Assembly (NCBI GenBank): GCA_023705905.1
Contig: BPTK01000015.1
Location: 1 to 34,516 of the forward strand
Source of the DNA: Candidatus Heimdallarchaeota archaeon
GTDB lineage: Archaea > Asgardarchaeota > Heimdallarchaeia > Heimdallarchaeales > Heimdallarchaeaceae
Reading direction: 5' to 3'
DNA length: 34,516 nucleotides
The translations under genes and the position numbers were made by a program. Under the pieces are notes generated by a model, which did not search any database, had not been told where the DNA came from, and was given only the letters and a program-made list of their open reading frames with translations. This document shows positions 1 through 8,284 of this stretch, piece after piece (the first letter of the stretch is position 1; every line of letters begins with the position of its first letter).

Positions 1-466
1 CTTTGGAAGTTTTACCATTGAAACTGGTCATATTATAACACATCACTAGATTTATAGTTTATTCTGTTCATTATTTCTATCTATTCATTTAATATTTTCA
101 CACTATTTTAAACAGCATGCTTAGTTTAGTTATTAGTTTTTTATGTATGAACGTTTAGTTACTGAAATTAAAGATTCAAGCAAAGAAGATTGAAAAAGTA
201 AATGCTCATACTATATGAAGAAGATAGGTTTTCTTCACTTACAAAAGTTTGTTTCTAATATTTCTCAAATACTACCTTTTTTTACACTTCTATGCAATTT
301 TTATTTCCATATTTAAATGATAATAAGAAAGTGGCTAAAATTTGAGGGTAGCATTTGAAATCAAAAACATCATTAGGTTTTCTCATTTGAAAAAAACTAA
401 TAAAATGTAAGGATGTCCTTTTATATTGAATTATGAGGATATATATGTTAATATTATATGTAAGAA
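1..466. other. AT-rich intergenic region, no gene seen
   Basis: No convincing reading frame is present in this 466-base stretch. Two small symmetric elements can be seen. A 7-bp stem TGAAGAA/TTCTTCA with an 8-base loop lies at 216-237, and a near-perfect palindrome AAGGATGTCCTT lies at 409-420. The latter directly abuts a TATA-like TTTTATATT (about 418-426), about 50 bases upstream of the first gene, so it sits where a BRE or an operator would be. These are sequence observations; a regulatory role is inference. Confidence 0.4.
409..426 (+). promoter_or_regulatory. TATA-like box with adjoining palindrome
   Basis: The palindrome AAGGA-TG-TCCTT is immediately followed by TTTATATT, an archaeal box-A-like sequence. 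Transcription starting about 25 bases downstream would give a short leader for the small membrane-protein gene that begins at 476. A dyad overlapping the BRE/TATA region is a typical place for an archaeal repressor to bind. The element is short and AT-rich, so chance occurrence is a real alternative. Confidence 0.3.
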
Positions 467-475
467 TTGATTAAA

Positions 476-844
476 ATGAAAATATTCAATCTTGAAAGTA
501 TAAAAAAACAAGAGAAAAAAAATAGTAAAGAAATCCTATTCGAACAGGATAAAAGACGTTCTAATTGGCAGATAATTTTTAGTGTTATTTTAATTACTGT
601 CCTAATTACTATCATTGTAATTGAATCACCTGTGATAATCCTGGTTCTAAGTATTCTAACAATACTATTAGTACTACTAAACCTAGTATTTATCCCTTTC
701 ATAAATGAACTGATTAATTCAGCTTGGTATGATATTTTTAAGAATAATGAAACTTATTATAGAAAAAAACTCAACAATAATACTCTTGATGAGTCAGAAA
801 AACTTCCTGATAACTATGATGACTGGAGAAAGGACTGGATTTGA
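476..844 (+). CDS. small two-TM membrane protein, unknown function
   Basis: I do not recognise this family. The ORF track starts at a TTG (467), but an ATG three codons later (476) is the simpler start and gives 122 residues. The N-terminal ~30 residues are charged and lysine-rich (SIKKQEKKNSKE). Residues ~32-75 form one long hydrophobic stretch that can make two closely spaced membrane helices (IIFSVILITVLITIIVI, then IILVLSILTILLVLLNLVF). The C-terminal ~45 residues are polar, with several Asp/Glu/Tyr and a Trp-containing end (YDDWRKDWI). Both ends therefore probably lie on the same, cytoplasmic, side. The opposite-strand ORF at 454-702 is a shadow of this gene. Nothing nearby indicates a role. 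Confidence 0.55.
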   Translation: MKIFNLESIKKQEKKNSKEILFEQDKRRSNWQIIFSVILITVLITIIVIESPVIILVLSILTILLVLLNLVFIPFINELINSAWYDIFKNNETYYRKKLNNNTLDESEKLPDNYDDWRKDWI

Positions 845-957
845 AGAAATCTGTGAATACCATACGGAGGAAGTGGCACAGGCATAGAAAGGTTTGTTGG
901 TCTTATCTGTCTTTTTCTATGAAAGATTAAACTTTTCATGTTAATGAGAAAACAAAT

Positions 958-1548
958 TTATCCTTGAATTAGTTTTGTTAAAGTACTTGTACAATGGTCA
1001 CAATAGAATAAATTTATTCTTTTTCCTTCATGGCAACGATTACAACCCATATCTACATCAGGTGGTAACCAACAATCAAAAATGAAAGTAATCCATTCCA
1101 TTAGTCTGTAGTATTCTGATAAATCCAAAGAAGTAACTATTCTGTAATATTCTTCGATATCTGTTTCTCTAAGATGTTCATATTGTTTACATTGAGGTAT
1201 ATCTACTATTGTTTTAACACCAGTGTCTACAGCAGTTTTTGTAAGTGTATCACCACAAAAGAAGGAATACTCTATATCTTCTCTTTCTTGATCTTTTTTA
1301 ATCATATGCGGGTGAAATATCTGCTTTATTTTCTTTCTTGCTCTATCGATATCCTCTCCATAAATCGATACTTCTTTTTCACAGATAACTTTGATCGTAA
1401 CATAATCCATGAAATCTAACCTAATATCATGTATTTCCTCTGTATCTTTGAAACACTCCAAAATTTCCTTTTTGTTTTTCTCAAAAGTTTTTTCTATTTT
1501 TTCACAAAGAATATGTTCTATTTCAGAGGGTTTTTTTTCGTCTAACAT
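958..1548 (-). CDS. hypothetical protein with C-terminal zinc-binding motif
   Basis: A 196-residue soluble protein not recognised by family. It starts at an ATG preceded by a good Shine-Dalgarno AAGGAG eight bases upstream (minus strand, 1557-1562). The N-terminal third is charged and helical (EHILCEKIEKTFEKNKKEI). The middle has a beta-rich segment (YVTIKVICEKEVSIYG) and a CGD-containing segment. The C-terminal ~30 residues carry a CxxC-x10-CxxC pair (CNRC ... CDHC) that very likely binds one zinc ion as a treble-clef or ribbon knuckle. No signal peptide or membrane segment is present. It is the last gene of a run of minus-strand genes, but 540 bases separate it from tldD, so it is probably transcribed alone. 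Nucleic-acid or protein binding is plausible from the zinc motif only. Confidence 0.6.
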   Translation of the reverse strand: MLDEKKPSEIEHILCEKIEKTFEKNKKEILECFKDTEEIHDIRLDFMDYVTIKVICEKEVSIYGEDIDRARKKIKQIFHPHMIKKDQEREDIEYSFFCGDTLTKTAVDTGVKTIVDIPQCKQYEHLRETDIEEYYRIVTSLDLSEYYRLMEWITFIFDCWLPPDVDMGCNRCHEGKRINLFYCDHCTSTLTKLIQG

Positions 1549-2092
1549 CTTGCTTTCTCCTTTATTTATTTGATAAGATTCTTTCGTAATTTTTCTAGTG
1601 AATATTTTAGTTCTACAACACCATCTAATCTTAAAAATTCAAAATAATTAATAATATGTAATACTTCTTTGATTGTCTTAAGAATTCTTCTTTAGGAGTT
1701 TTCTTCTTTATGCAATACATGTGAACTACATATGATACATATGTTTTGTTGTTTAAACTATTCTTGAGAAAAAGCTTGGAGTAGAGATGGAAACTAGAGT
1801 TTTGTTGTTCTTATATTGGTATGGTAAAGTTGAACAAATATATAATGAGTTAGATATGATTAAACCTTTCATTTTTATTGATAAAGCTAGAATCTGTGCA
1901 ATTTTTTGTCTTTTATTGAAATCAAAGTGCAGGTACTTAATACTATTAATAGAATAGAAGATAGAGTATGAATAATGAATAGTAATGGAGTAATTAGAAT
2001 AACGAACAGATTTAGTACAATTACCTCGGAAGTGGTTGAATACATAAAATTATACGTGGAAGAAAGAATTTAATTGCAAAGAGAATAGATGT
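1549..2092. other. intergenic region with possible gene remnants
   Basis: No clear gene is present. On the minus strand, one frame is open from 1691 to a TAA at 1566-1568 and reads like real protein (for example VLHIINYFEFLRLDGVV), but it has no ATG, GTG or TTG start. It ends 17 bases before the next gene, so it may be the tail of a decayed gene. On the plus strand, a 56-codon ORF (1787-1957, beginning METRVLLFLYWYGKVEQIY) has a weak GGAG upstream. Neither is strong enough to annotate as a gene. The remainder is AT-rich and featureless. Confidence 0.35.
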
Positions 2093-3565
2093 TTATTGTA
2101 AAATACCTATTCTAACTCCTTCAAATCTTGTTGGGGAAATACCATGACCAACATAAGCAGCTTGTGAAGGTTCCCCTTTGCCACAATTTGGTGTTCCAAA
2201 AATTTTCCAGTGATTCTTATTGCATATTCCACTCACACTTCCCCAAAATTCAGGTGTAATCCCTTCATATGTTGGGTTTTTAATCATTTTAGTCATCTCA
2301 CCATTTTCAATCTTCCAACCTATTTCTGTGCCAAATTGGAAATTCATGCGTATGTCATCAATGCTCCAACTTCTATTTGTTTCCAGAAAATATCCTTCTT
2401 TTGTGTCCTTGATTAATTCATCAAATTCCCAATCTCCCGGTTCAAGATTAACATTAGTCATTCTCACAATTGGTATTCTATCATATCCCATAGAACGTGT
2501 GGCTCCAGAGCTTCTTTCTAATCCTATAGCTTTGGCTGTTTCTCTTGAAGACATGAATCCAGTAAAAACACCCTTGTCCACAAGAATGTTTTTCTGTGCT
2601 TGCACTCCTTCGTGATCATAATAAAAAGTACCCAAACCACCTGCTACTGTTGCATCAGCTACCATCGTAACTAACTCATTTCCATACTTGTAATCTTTAT
2701 TCAAAAGATCAGGTGTTAGAAAACTAGTTCCAGCATAAGCAGCTTCATAACCAATCGCTCTATCTAATTCTGTTGGATGGCCACAGCTCTCATGTACTTG
2801 AAGAGCAAGTTGTGAGTGACCAAGAATTATTGTTGCTTTTCCGCTTGGCATCTTTTCTGCTTTTAGTAACTTTATTGCTTCATGAGCAGTTTGCTCTGAT
2901 ACATCTACAAGGTTAAGACTTTCAAAATACTCATGACCTTGAGTGTGGAAATCTCCTCGGAAGCTAGCAGGTAAACTCCTAGTTTGCGCTTCTCCCCCTT
3001 CAACAGCTGTAGCTGCAACTCCCCCACCACAGAATACAATTGTTTGATCTATTTTTGTTCCTTCAGTTGTATATAGAACCATATTATCTTTTCTACTCAC
3101 ATAATGACTAGTTGCTACCTTAATTCTCTCTGATACTTCTCTAATACGTTTTACACTCTCTTGAAGAACCTCCATTTTCTCACTTAATTCTACTTCAAAC
3201 GGGTCTTTCTTCATCTGAGTTTTTACTGTATCTTCATAGATGGGCTCATCTGCTAATTCAATGTCAAATTTTTTGACTAAAGAGGAGGCTTTAGCTATTC
3301 TTACAGCTTTTTCAACTAATTCAGTCACTTTATCTCTGGTTAACTCATTTGTACTGGCAAATCCCCAACTTTTGTTTACCAAACATCTAATTCCAATACC
3401 AACTTTGTCTAATCGACTGATTCGATCCAAAGTTTCATTTTTATAGGAAATTTCTTCCATCTGAGTATTCATGAATTTAACATCTGCATATTCAACGTTG
3501 TTTTTTTCACAACATTTTATTCCATATGCAACAAAATCAGCAACATTCTCAGTTTTGTCACGCAT
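2093..3565 (-). CDS. tldD: TldD family metalloprotease
   Basis: A 490-residue member of the TldD/PmbA (U62) family. In studied systems, TldD and TldE form a heterodimer in which TldD provides the zinc site and cleaves unfolded or modified peptides. The zinc-binding HExxxH signature is present as HESCGH at about residues 258-263, followed by PTELDRAIGYEAAYAG, which is typical of TldD. The family's C-terminal glycine-rich region is also present (residues ~470-490, NCGKGEPSQAAYVGHG). The length matches the family (about 450-490). It is cytoplasmic, with no signal peptide. The likely non-catalytic partner TldE is encoded about 19 kb away (22660-24033) rather than next door. Neighbours downstream and upstream are unknown proteins, so the substrate cannot be inferred. 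The family call is firm. Confidence 0.93.
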   Translation of the reverse strand: MRDKTENVADFVAYGIKCCEKNNVEYADVKFMNTQMEEISYKNETLDRISRLDKVGIGIRCLVNKSWGFASTNELTRDKVTELVEKAVRIAKASSLVKKFDIELADEPIYEDTVKTQMKKDPFEVELSEKMEVLQESVKRIREVSERIKVATSHYVSRKDNMVLYTTEGTKIDQTIVFCGGGVAATAVEGGEAQTRSLPASFRGDFHTQGHEYFESLNLVDVSEQTAHEAIKLLKAEKMPSGKATIILGHSQLALQVHESCGHPTELDRAIGYEAAYAGTSFLTPDLLNKDYKYGNELVTMVADATVAGGLGTFYYDHEGVQAQKNILVDKGVFTGFMSSRETAKAIGLERSSGATRSMGYDRIPIVRMTNVNLEPGDWEFDELIKDTKEGYFLETNRSWSIDDIRMNFQFGTEIGWKIENGEMTKMIKNPTYEGITPEFWGSVSGICNKNHWKIFGTPNCGKGEPSQAAYVGHGISPTRFEGVRIGILQ

Positions 3566-3653
3566 AATTTCAGATTTTAATACTTGTTAAAAACCTTTTT
3601 CCAAAGAAAATATAACTGTTTTATGAGTTAAATCGCAACTCTATTTTATTTTA

Positions 3654-4499
3654 CTAGTTAAAACCTTTAAGGACATCACTTAGCTCTTCAATCTTGCTTA
3701 TGCCTCTTTTTCTATTGAACAACCCTTTTATTGAGATTGTGTTACCAATGTCGAAATCTTCATTTTCAGCTATTTTCGCTAATCCTTCTTTGGCGGCTTG
3801 TATTTTTTCCAAATAATATGATTCTTTGATAAGTTCATAAATTGGCATTATCGTAGCTTCTAAAACCTCCAAAGAAGTCAAAAAAGTTTTTAGAATTAGG
3901 GTTGGTTTTGTATAAAGAATATTAAAAACAACTTTCTGTTCCATTGTGCCTAGGATTTTTGCTAAACAAACAATCTCTCTCTCTGATTTTGATATTTCAT
4001 CGCTTTCACCAGAAATTTTCTTCTTCTGTAAGATGTTATTTAGAGCCTTTATACTGTCATAAAATAGTGTTTCATCTATTGAATATGCCTTGTGTTTGAC
4101 CGCGGTAATTTTGGTCATTTTTCTTATATCTTCTGTATAGTACGATTTTTTGATTAATCCTTCGATCTCATTGTAGAAATGAATGATTTTGTTTACAGTT
4201 TCTATGTTTTCCTTATGTGTTTCTGCAATATTATTGATAATTTCGTCAATTTGATTAACATGCATAGATAATTGGTCAAATTCAAAAGGAGTTAATTCTC
4301 CATCTTCGAGTATATTGTCAATTTCCCAACCATAATCTAGACATTCAAACAAAGAAGATTCGAGATTAAATAGAATTTTCGATTCATTTTTGGAAAAACC
4401 ATAGTTTTCATTTCGGAAGCTTTCAGCAATTTTACTGATATCTATTATGTCCCCTAAGAATTCCTCTGAACCTTGATTTAACGAGCTTTCATCAGTCAT
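3654..4499 (-). CDS. hypothetical all-helical protein
   Basis: Not recognised. The ORF track begins at a GTG (4508), but an ATG three codons later (4499) is preferred and gives about 281 residues. Predicted composition is almost entirely alpha-helical and acidic/lysine-rich, with heptad-like stretches (DEIINNIAETHKENIETVNKI) and a moderately hydrophobic helix near residues 195-235 (VVFNILYTKPTLILKTFL). That helix is too broken to be a convincing transmembrane helix. The C-terminal end is basic then acidic (GLFNRKRGISKIEELSDVL). There are no Cys clusters and no signal peptide. It lies between tldD and an M20 hydrolase on the same strand, with gaps of about 80-90 bases, so cotranscription is possible. 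A cytoplasmic scaffold or regulator is a guess only. Confidence 0.6.
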   Translation of the reverse strand: MTDESSLNQGSEEFLGDIIDISKIAESFRNENYGFSKNESKILFNLESSLFECLDYGWEIDNILEDGELTPFEFDQLSMHVNQIDEIINNIAETHKENIETVNKIIHFYNEIEGLIKKSYYTEDIRKMTKITAVKHKAYSIDETLFYDSIKALNNILQKKKISGESDEISKSEREIVCLAKILGTMEQKVVFNILYTKPTLILKTFLTSLEVLEATIMPIYELIKESYYLEKIQAAKEGLAKIAENEDFDIGNTISIKGLFNRKRGISKIEELSDVLKGFN

Positions 4500-4586
4500 C
4501 TTAGACACATATCTTCATGAATTTATGTCATTTTTTCCTTTAAAACCTTTGCAAATACTTTTTCAAAAAGAAAAGTGGAAGTTTCT

Positions 4587-5723
4587 TTAAATAGAGAAAC
4601 TCTCCAGAATAGATTTAAGAATCAGGTTAGCAAATGTGATGACTTTATCTTTCTCAGTATACTCATCAGTTACGTGGAGTTGATCAAGATTGCCTGGTCC
4701 TATTATTACAAAAGGTGTGTCATAAATAGGAACTAGCATGGCTCCATCTGTTCCATAGTTAACACCTATGAAATCATCCTCATTTTGTTTAGCATTCCTA
4801 GCTAGTACTTGTAAGAATTCAGGAGAATCTTTGAGTTCAATTGCTGGTACTTCATGTATGATTTCGATACTAACTTTTGCTTCACTTCGATTATTTACAG
4901 ACTTTACAATATCTTCAATTTTTTCTTTTATTTGTCCCCTTAACTCATCTGCGACAACTCTGTAATCACACTTAAACTCACAATATTCTGGAACTACGTT
5001 GATTAATGTACCACCCTCAATTTTTCCAATATTAAGGGTTGATTTTCCAAGTATTTTATGTTCGAAACTAGGAATAGCTGTTTTCATTAATGGGATGACT
5101 TCGGCTGCTGTTTCAATCGCATTTATACCTAGATGGGGTGTTGATCCATGTGCAGACTCCCCTTCAACTATTACTTTAATCCATAAAGTACCTTTTTCTG
5201 CTATTGCAACTTTGAGATCTGTTGGTTCTCCTATTACGACAAAATCACAATTTTCCATTATACCTGAATCTTTAGCTACAACTGCTCCATCCATACCAAT
5301 TTCTTCATCAGATGTTCCTAGAAAGACTATCTTTTTGTTTATTTTTACATCATTTTCTTTTAGATACTTCATAATTGCAATAAAAGCTGCTACAGCACCC
5401 TTCATATCTGTTGATCCACGACCATAAATTTTTCCATCGTCTTCTATAGAACAAAAAGGAGGAAAATTCCATTTATTTTCATCACCTGCTGGAACCGTAT
5501 CGAGGTGACCTGTAAGAATAATACTTTTTACTCCGTCTCCATATTCTGCAATTATATTTGCCTTTCCTTCAGAATATTCTTGAATTTCGCTGTGTATCCC
5601 ACACTCTTCTAGTTCTTCTTCGAGATATTTAACAGCGTTCATAGTAAATCCGGGTGGATTCTCTGTTTTTAGTTTAATTAATTCTTTTAAGATAGGTATA
5701 ACATCATTTTCTGTAATCATCAT
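4587..5723 (-). CDS. M20 family metallopeptidase / deacylase (ArgE/DapE-like)
   Basis: A 378-residue M20 zinc hydrolase of the ArgE/DapE/CPG2 group. It hydrolyses an amide bond of an N-acyl amino acid or a dipeptide using a two-zinc site. Expected ligands are visible: His73 (GHLDTVPAG), bridging Asp106 (GRGSTDMKGA), and the catalytic Glu pair 140-141 (TSDEEIGMDG). Further family motifs are GEPTDL, the dimerisation-domain start (GESAHGSTPHLG) and a C-terminal GPG...HVTDEY segment. The length is normal. The specific substrate cannot be told from the motifs: acetylornithine, succinyl-diaminopimelate and carrier-bound lysine intermediates are all served by this family, and no arg, dap or lys biosynthesis gene is nearby. 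It is cytoplasmic. Confidence 0.9.
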   Translation of the reverse strand: MMITENDVIPILKELIKLKTENPPGFTMNAVKYLEEELEECGIHSEIQEYSEGKANIIAEYGDGVKSIILTGHLDTVPAGDENKWNFPPFCSIEDDGKIYGRGSTDMKGAVAAFIAIMKYLKENDVKINKKIVFLGTSDEEIGMDGAVVAKDSGIMENCDFVVIGEPTDLKVAIAEKGTLWIKVIVEGESAHGSTPHLGINAIETAAEVIPLMKTAIPSFEHKILGKSTLNIGKIEGGTLINVVPEYCEFKCDYRVVADELRGQIKEKIEDIVKSVNNRSEAKVSIEIIHEVPAIELKDSPEFLQVLARNAKQNEDDFIGVNYGTDGAMLVPIYDTPFVIIGPGNLDQLHVTDEYTEKDKVITFANLILKSILESFSI

Positions 5724-5856
5724 TTTGTTCCCAATTTCCCTTCTCCTAACCTCTTCTTAACTGTTCACTTTTTTATTTAAAATAAATGCTCAATGTCCCG
5801 AAGTTTTTTATGAGTAACTTCATGAAACATATTCCACAAACTGCTGATTTTGCCAC

Positions 5857-5988
5857 TTATTCTCCTCCCACCAGAATATTTCTACCTATCTCACAGTAAG
5901 GTGCTTTCTTCCCACAATTTAAACAATCTACAGAACGTTCATCTTCCACTTTTTCTAATTTTGTTTCACAATATAAACAGATAAGCAT
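5857..5988 (-). CDS. 43-residue zinc-ribbon microprotein
   Basis: This gene is too short for the ORF track. The minus strand reads an ATG-initiated frame of 43 codons plus TAA, beginning MLICLYCETKLEKVEDERSV. It contains two CxxC pairs, CLYC (residues 4-7) and CLNC (22-25), separated by 14 residues, plus one more Cys at 32 (APYCEIG). A spacing of CxxC-x14-CxxC is a classic single zinc ribbon and is unlikely to arise by chance in AT-rich noncoding DNA. It lies alone in a 407-base gap between an M20 hydrolase and a small membrane protein, all on the same strand. Archaeal mini zinc ribbons often act as nucleic-acid or protein-binding modules; the specific role here is unknown. Confidence 0.6.
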   Translation of the reverse strand: MLICLYCETKLEKVEDERSVDCLNCGKKAPYCEIGRNILVGGE

Positions 5989-6130
5989 TTTCTTATGTTC
6001 TATAACCTCAAACGATTCTGATTTTTAGTCCTTTGAATATAAATCATTTATCACAGTTTTTTATAGCAAGCAAATGTTTCTACAAAAGTTCAACAGTGAT
6101 TTAATGAAGAAAAGAAAAAAGAGGAAAATA

Positions 6131-6556
6131 TTAGATAAAATATCTAATAATTGCCATGACATTTACTATGACACCTAATATAAAAACAGCTATCCCAGGA
6201 ATCATCATTGTATTCATCTGTTCTTCTTTTATCCCTATTTGAGCATCTGTTTTCTTTATTTTGAAAATTAGAACAAGTAGCGGTAGCATATAAATCAAAA
6301 AGCTGATCATAAGTACTACCAATGCTAAAATTATAAAAATAAATGAAGAAGCAAATTTTTGACTTAGTGTGTCCGGATCTATTGGCAATAACATTATTAC
6401 TATATTAGTGATTGCTAGAATAACAAACACAGATAGTAAGATAATCAAATATCTAAGGAACGGACTGTTTTTCATAATGTGTTTCAATTTATTTGTCGGT
6501 ATCTTTTTCGCGTTGTTTATTTCATTTATTTCCTTTTGTTCTGTCATTGTTTTCAC
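6131..6556 (-). CDS. small membrane protein with three predicted TM helices
   Basis: Not recognised by family. The 141-residue frame starts with GTG at 6556; an in-frame ATG three codons later (6547) is an equally likely start. A polar, lysine/asparagine-rich N-terminal ~35 residues is followed by three hydrophobic segments: roughly 36-57 (YLIILLSVFVILAITNIVIM), 70-98 (FIFIILALVVLMISFLIYML) and 116-140 (MIPGIAVFILGVIVNVMAII). Basic residues cluster between helices 2 and 3 (KIKKTDAQ). It begins only 10 bases after the stop of the split secreted protein upstream, so the two are probably cotranscribed. A membrane-embedded accessory role for that protein is possible but unproven. Confidence 0.6.
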   Translation of the reverse strand: MKTMTEQKEINEINNAKKIPTNKLKHIMKNSPFLRYLIILLSVFVILAITNIVIMLLPIDPDTLSQKFASSFIFIILALVVLMISFLIYMLPLLVLIFKIKKTDAQIGIKEEQMNTMMIPGIAVFILGVIVNVMAIIRYFI

Positions 6557-6566
6557 TCTTTTTAAT

Positions 6567-7436
6567 CTAACAAGAAGAAGCTTCTAGAAAGTACAAAATT
6601 ATAACTACAATCAAGATAATAAGAGCTACAGCCGCTATTATCAAACATACAGAAGATGCAAGATTGATAGCTGCAATTGTTGAAAATGCATAGCTTCCGA
6701 TTTGAGATGTTGATAATAGGGATAATCCAATGCCTTTCATAAATATTGTTATACCAAGTGTTGCGAATGTTGCAGTAAATGTTGCACATATCAACATTAT
6801 TGATCCATAGATGTCCATTAAATGTTCATTACAGTTTGTATCATTTAAATCTGCTTCCGTGTAACTGTATCTTGGATCTTCTACATTATTGTATTTATAA
6901 TCCAATCCAACTAAGAAACAATGGATTTCAGATCCTCCTGGAATAATCACTTCTTTCCAAACAATTTTAACATCAAAATTCAGTATAACTGGTATAAGTG
7001 CTCCATCTTCATCTTCCATCCATCCGTATGCTGATGAACTTTCAGGATCTTTATAATTAAAATAGCCTTTGTATCTTATAGCAACATTTTGGGATGGATA
7101 AGTATTTATAAATTGTTCAAATTCTGCTGCTCCTGAAGCAGTTCTTAGATTGAAGTAGTACCAAATACTATCATAGGTAACGCTTGCTGTTTGAGAAACC
7201 CAACCTTCTCCTAGAGGGTCTCCACTACCTCCACCTGGTCCAGGATCCAAACCTGGAAATGGATCAAATAAGGTAAATATACCCATACTTTGATGTGTTT
7301 CTATCTCAACATTAAGGAACTCAGATAGATGTTTGAGAGCATCAACAGTATTTACTTCATCTTCGAAAGATAAAACGTTCAAACTAGATTGTATGATCTC
7401 ACTAGATTTACCTAGATAATAACGCAGTAAATTCAA
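6567..7436 (-). pseudogene. C-terminal part of a frameshifted secreted/membrane protein
   Basis: This 289-residue frame starts at a TTG inside the end of the preceding frame (7408-7833). It has no credible ribosome-binding site, so it most likely is the continuation of that protein after a +1 shift. The first ~170 residues are extracytoplasmic-looking, with a glycine/proline-rich linker near residues 55-75 (GLDPGPGGGSGD). The C-terminal ~85 residues are hydrophobic and can form two to three membrane helices (IMLICATFTATFATLGITIF; LIIAAVALIILIVVIILYFL). Joined to the upstream frame, the product would be about 420 residues: signal peptide, HG-containing domain, linker, membrane anchor. It could instead be a separate gene with a TTG start, or the result of a sequencing error. 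Confidence 0.5.
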
Positions 7437-7833
7437 ATTGATTAGCTAAATTAATAATAGTTTCTGTATCCAAATCTTCTATAAAATATTTATCACTAGC
7501 TTCAGATCCATGACCAATTATTATTAGATGTTTCTCTGTTGTCACAAAAGTTGCCTTATCGTAGTATATATGGGTTGTATAACCAGCATTTGATAATGTG
7601 TAAGCTATAGTTTTACTCATTATTCCAATCGTTTCAAAGAAATCTAAATCCTGTTCATTTAGGATATTTTGTTCAAATATTCTATTAACTTCTTTAGTAG
7701 AATCTAGTTCTTGTGCATTCCCTTCTGCAGGATTTGCAAGTAGATTCGGTTCTAATAGTAAGAAACTCCAAAGAAGTAATATGACAAATGTATACTTTAT
7801 AAATATGTTTTTATTTATTTTTATCACTTCCAC
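7408..7833 (-). pseudogene. N-terminal part of a frameshifted secreted protein (HG motif)
   Basis: The 141-residue frame opens with a clear signal peptide (residues ~9-33, KYTFVILLLWSFLLLEPNLLA). It continues with a soluble domain containing a beta-strand followed by His-Gly (HLIIIGHGSEASDKYF, about residues 102-117). A hydrophobic strand ending in HG is the usual position of the catalytic His in caspase-like cysteine peptidases (clans of clostripain, gingipain and CHAT). Translation stops about 25 residues later at a TAA, exactly where these proteins would carry the next strand and the catalytic Cys. The +1 frame continues with RYYLGKSSEI. The peptidase idea is inference from one motif, and no catalytic Cys is visible. 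The gene may be a pseudogene or an assembly error. Confidence 0.5.
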
Positions 7834-7925
7834 AACCTTTGATACAAGAATAGTTGTCTAAAATTTTTGTATCAATTATGCTTGAATACGCATTCATTCT
7901 TAAGTATTGTCCATAAGAGTTCTAA

Positions 7926-8273
7926 TCTTATTTATTTGTTTAAACAGTTTTATTTGTTCTCATACAACTCCTCCACTATAATAAAGCAGAAGAGAAAGGG
8001 ATGAAGGTTGCAAAAATAGAAGAGAGTTATGTTTCTAAATGTAGTTTTCTAGACAATGAGTCCCCCCAGAAACAATCCAACTACAAAGGGAAGCGAGTGC
8101 ATCGTGGCTTGTTTCGTCCCGCAACAGGTGTTTTAATCAATGTTGATGTTAACGCTGCTTACAACATTTTACTTAAAGACGATTCGCAAGCGCTACCTAT
8201 TCATAGTGTGGACCGGGTAGGAGTGTACATTGTTTACCCTATTAGAGTGGGCTACCCACCAATAAAGCTCTAA
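7926..8273 (+). pseudogene. decayed TnpB C-terminal remnant (IS200/IS605 type)
   Basis: The 90-codon ORF at 8001-8273 matches the last ~90 residues of the intact TnpB at 29544-30797 closely. Shared pieces include SYxSKCSFLDNE, YKGKRxxRGLFR and NxDVNAAYNILLK, and the same C-terminal PxRVxYPxxKL. Homology continues upstream of the ATG in the same frame (LIQLLHYNKAEEKG against LIKLLEYKAAEVG) and through LFV, where an in-frame TAA sits at 7941-7943. The ATG is therefore an internal Met of a broken gene. The remnant keeps the RuvC-III Asp but lacks RuvC-I and the RNA/DNA-binding lobes, so it cannot be a nuclease. No left end is recognisable, so a 5' deletion is likely. Confidence 0.85.
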
Positions 8274-8284
8274 AAGAAGAAATT

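Noticed and set aside
454-702. 82-residue minus-strand ORF
   Set aside because: Antisense shadow of the small membrane protein at 476-844, with low-complexity Ile/Arg composition.
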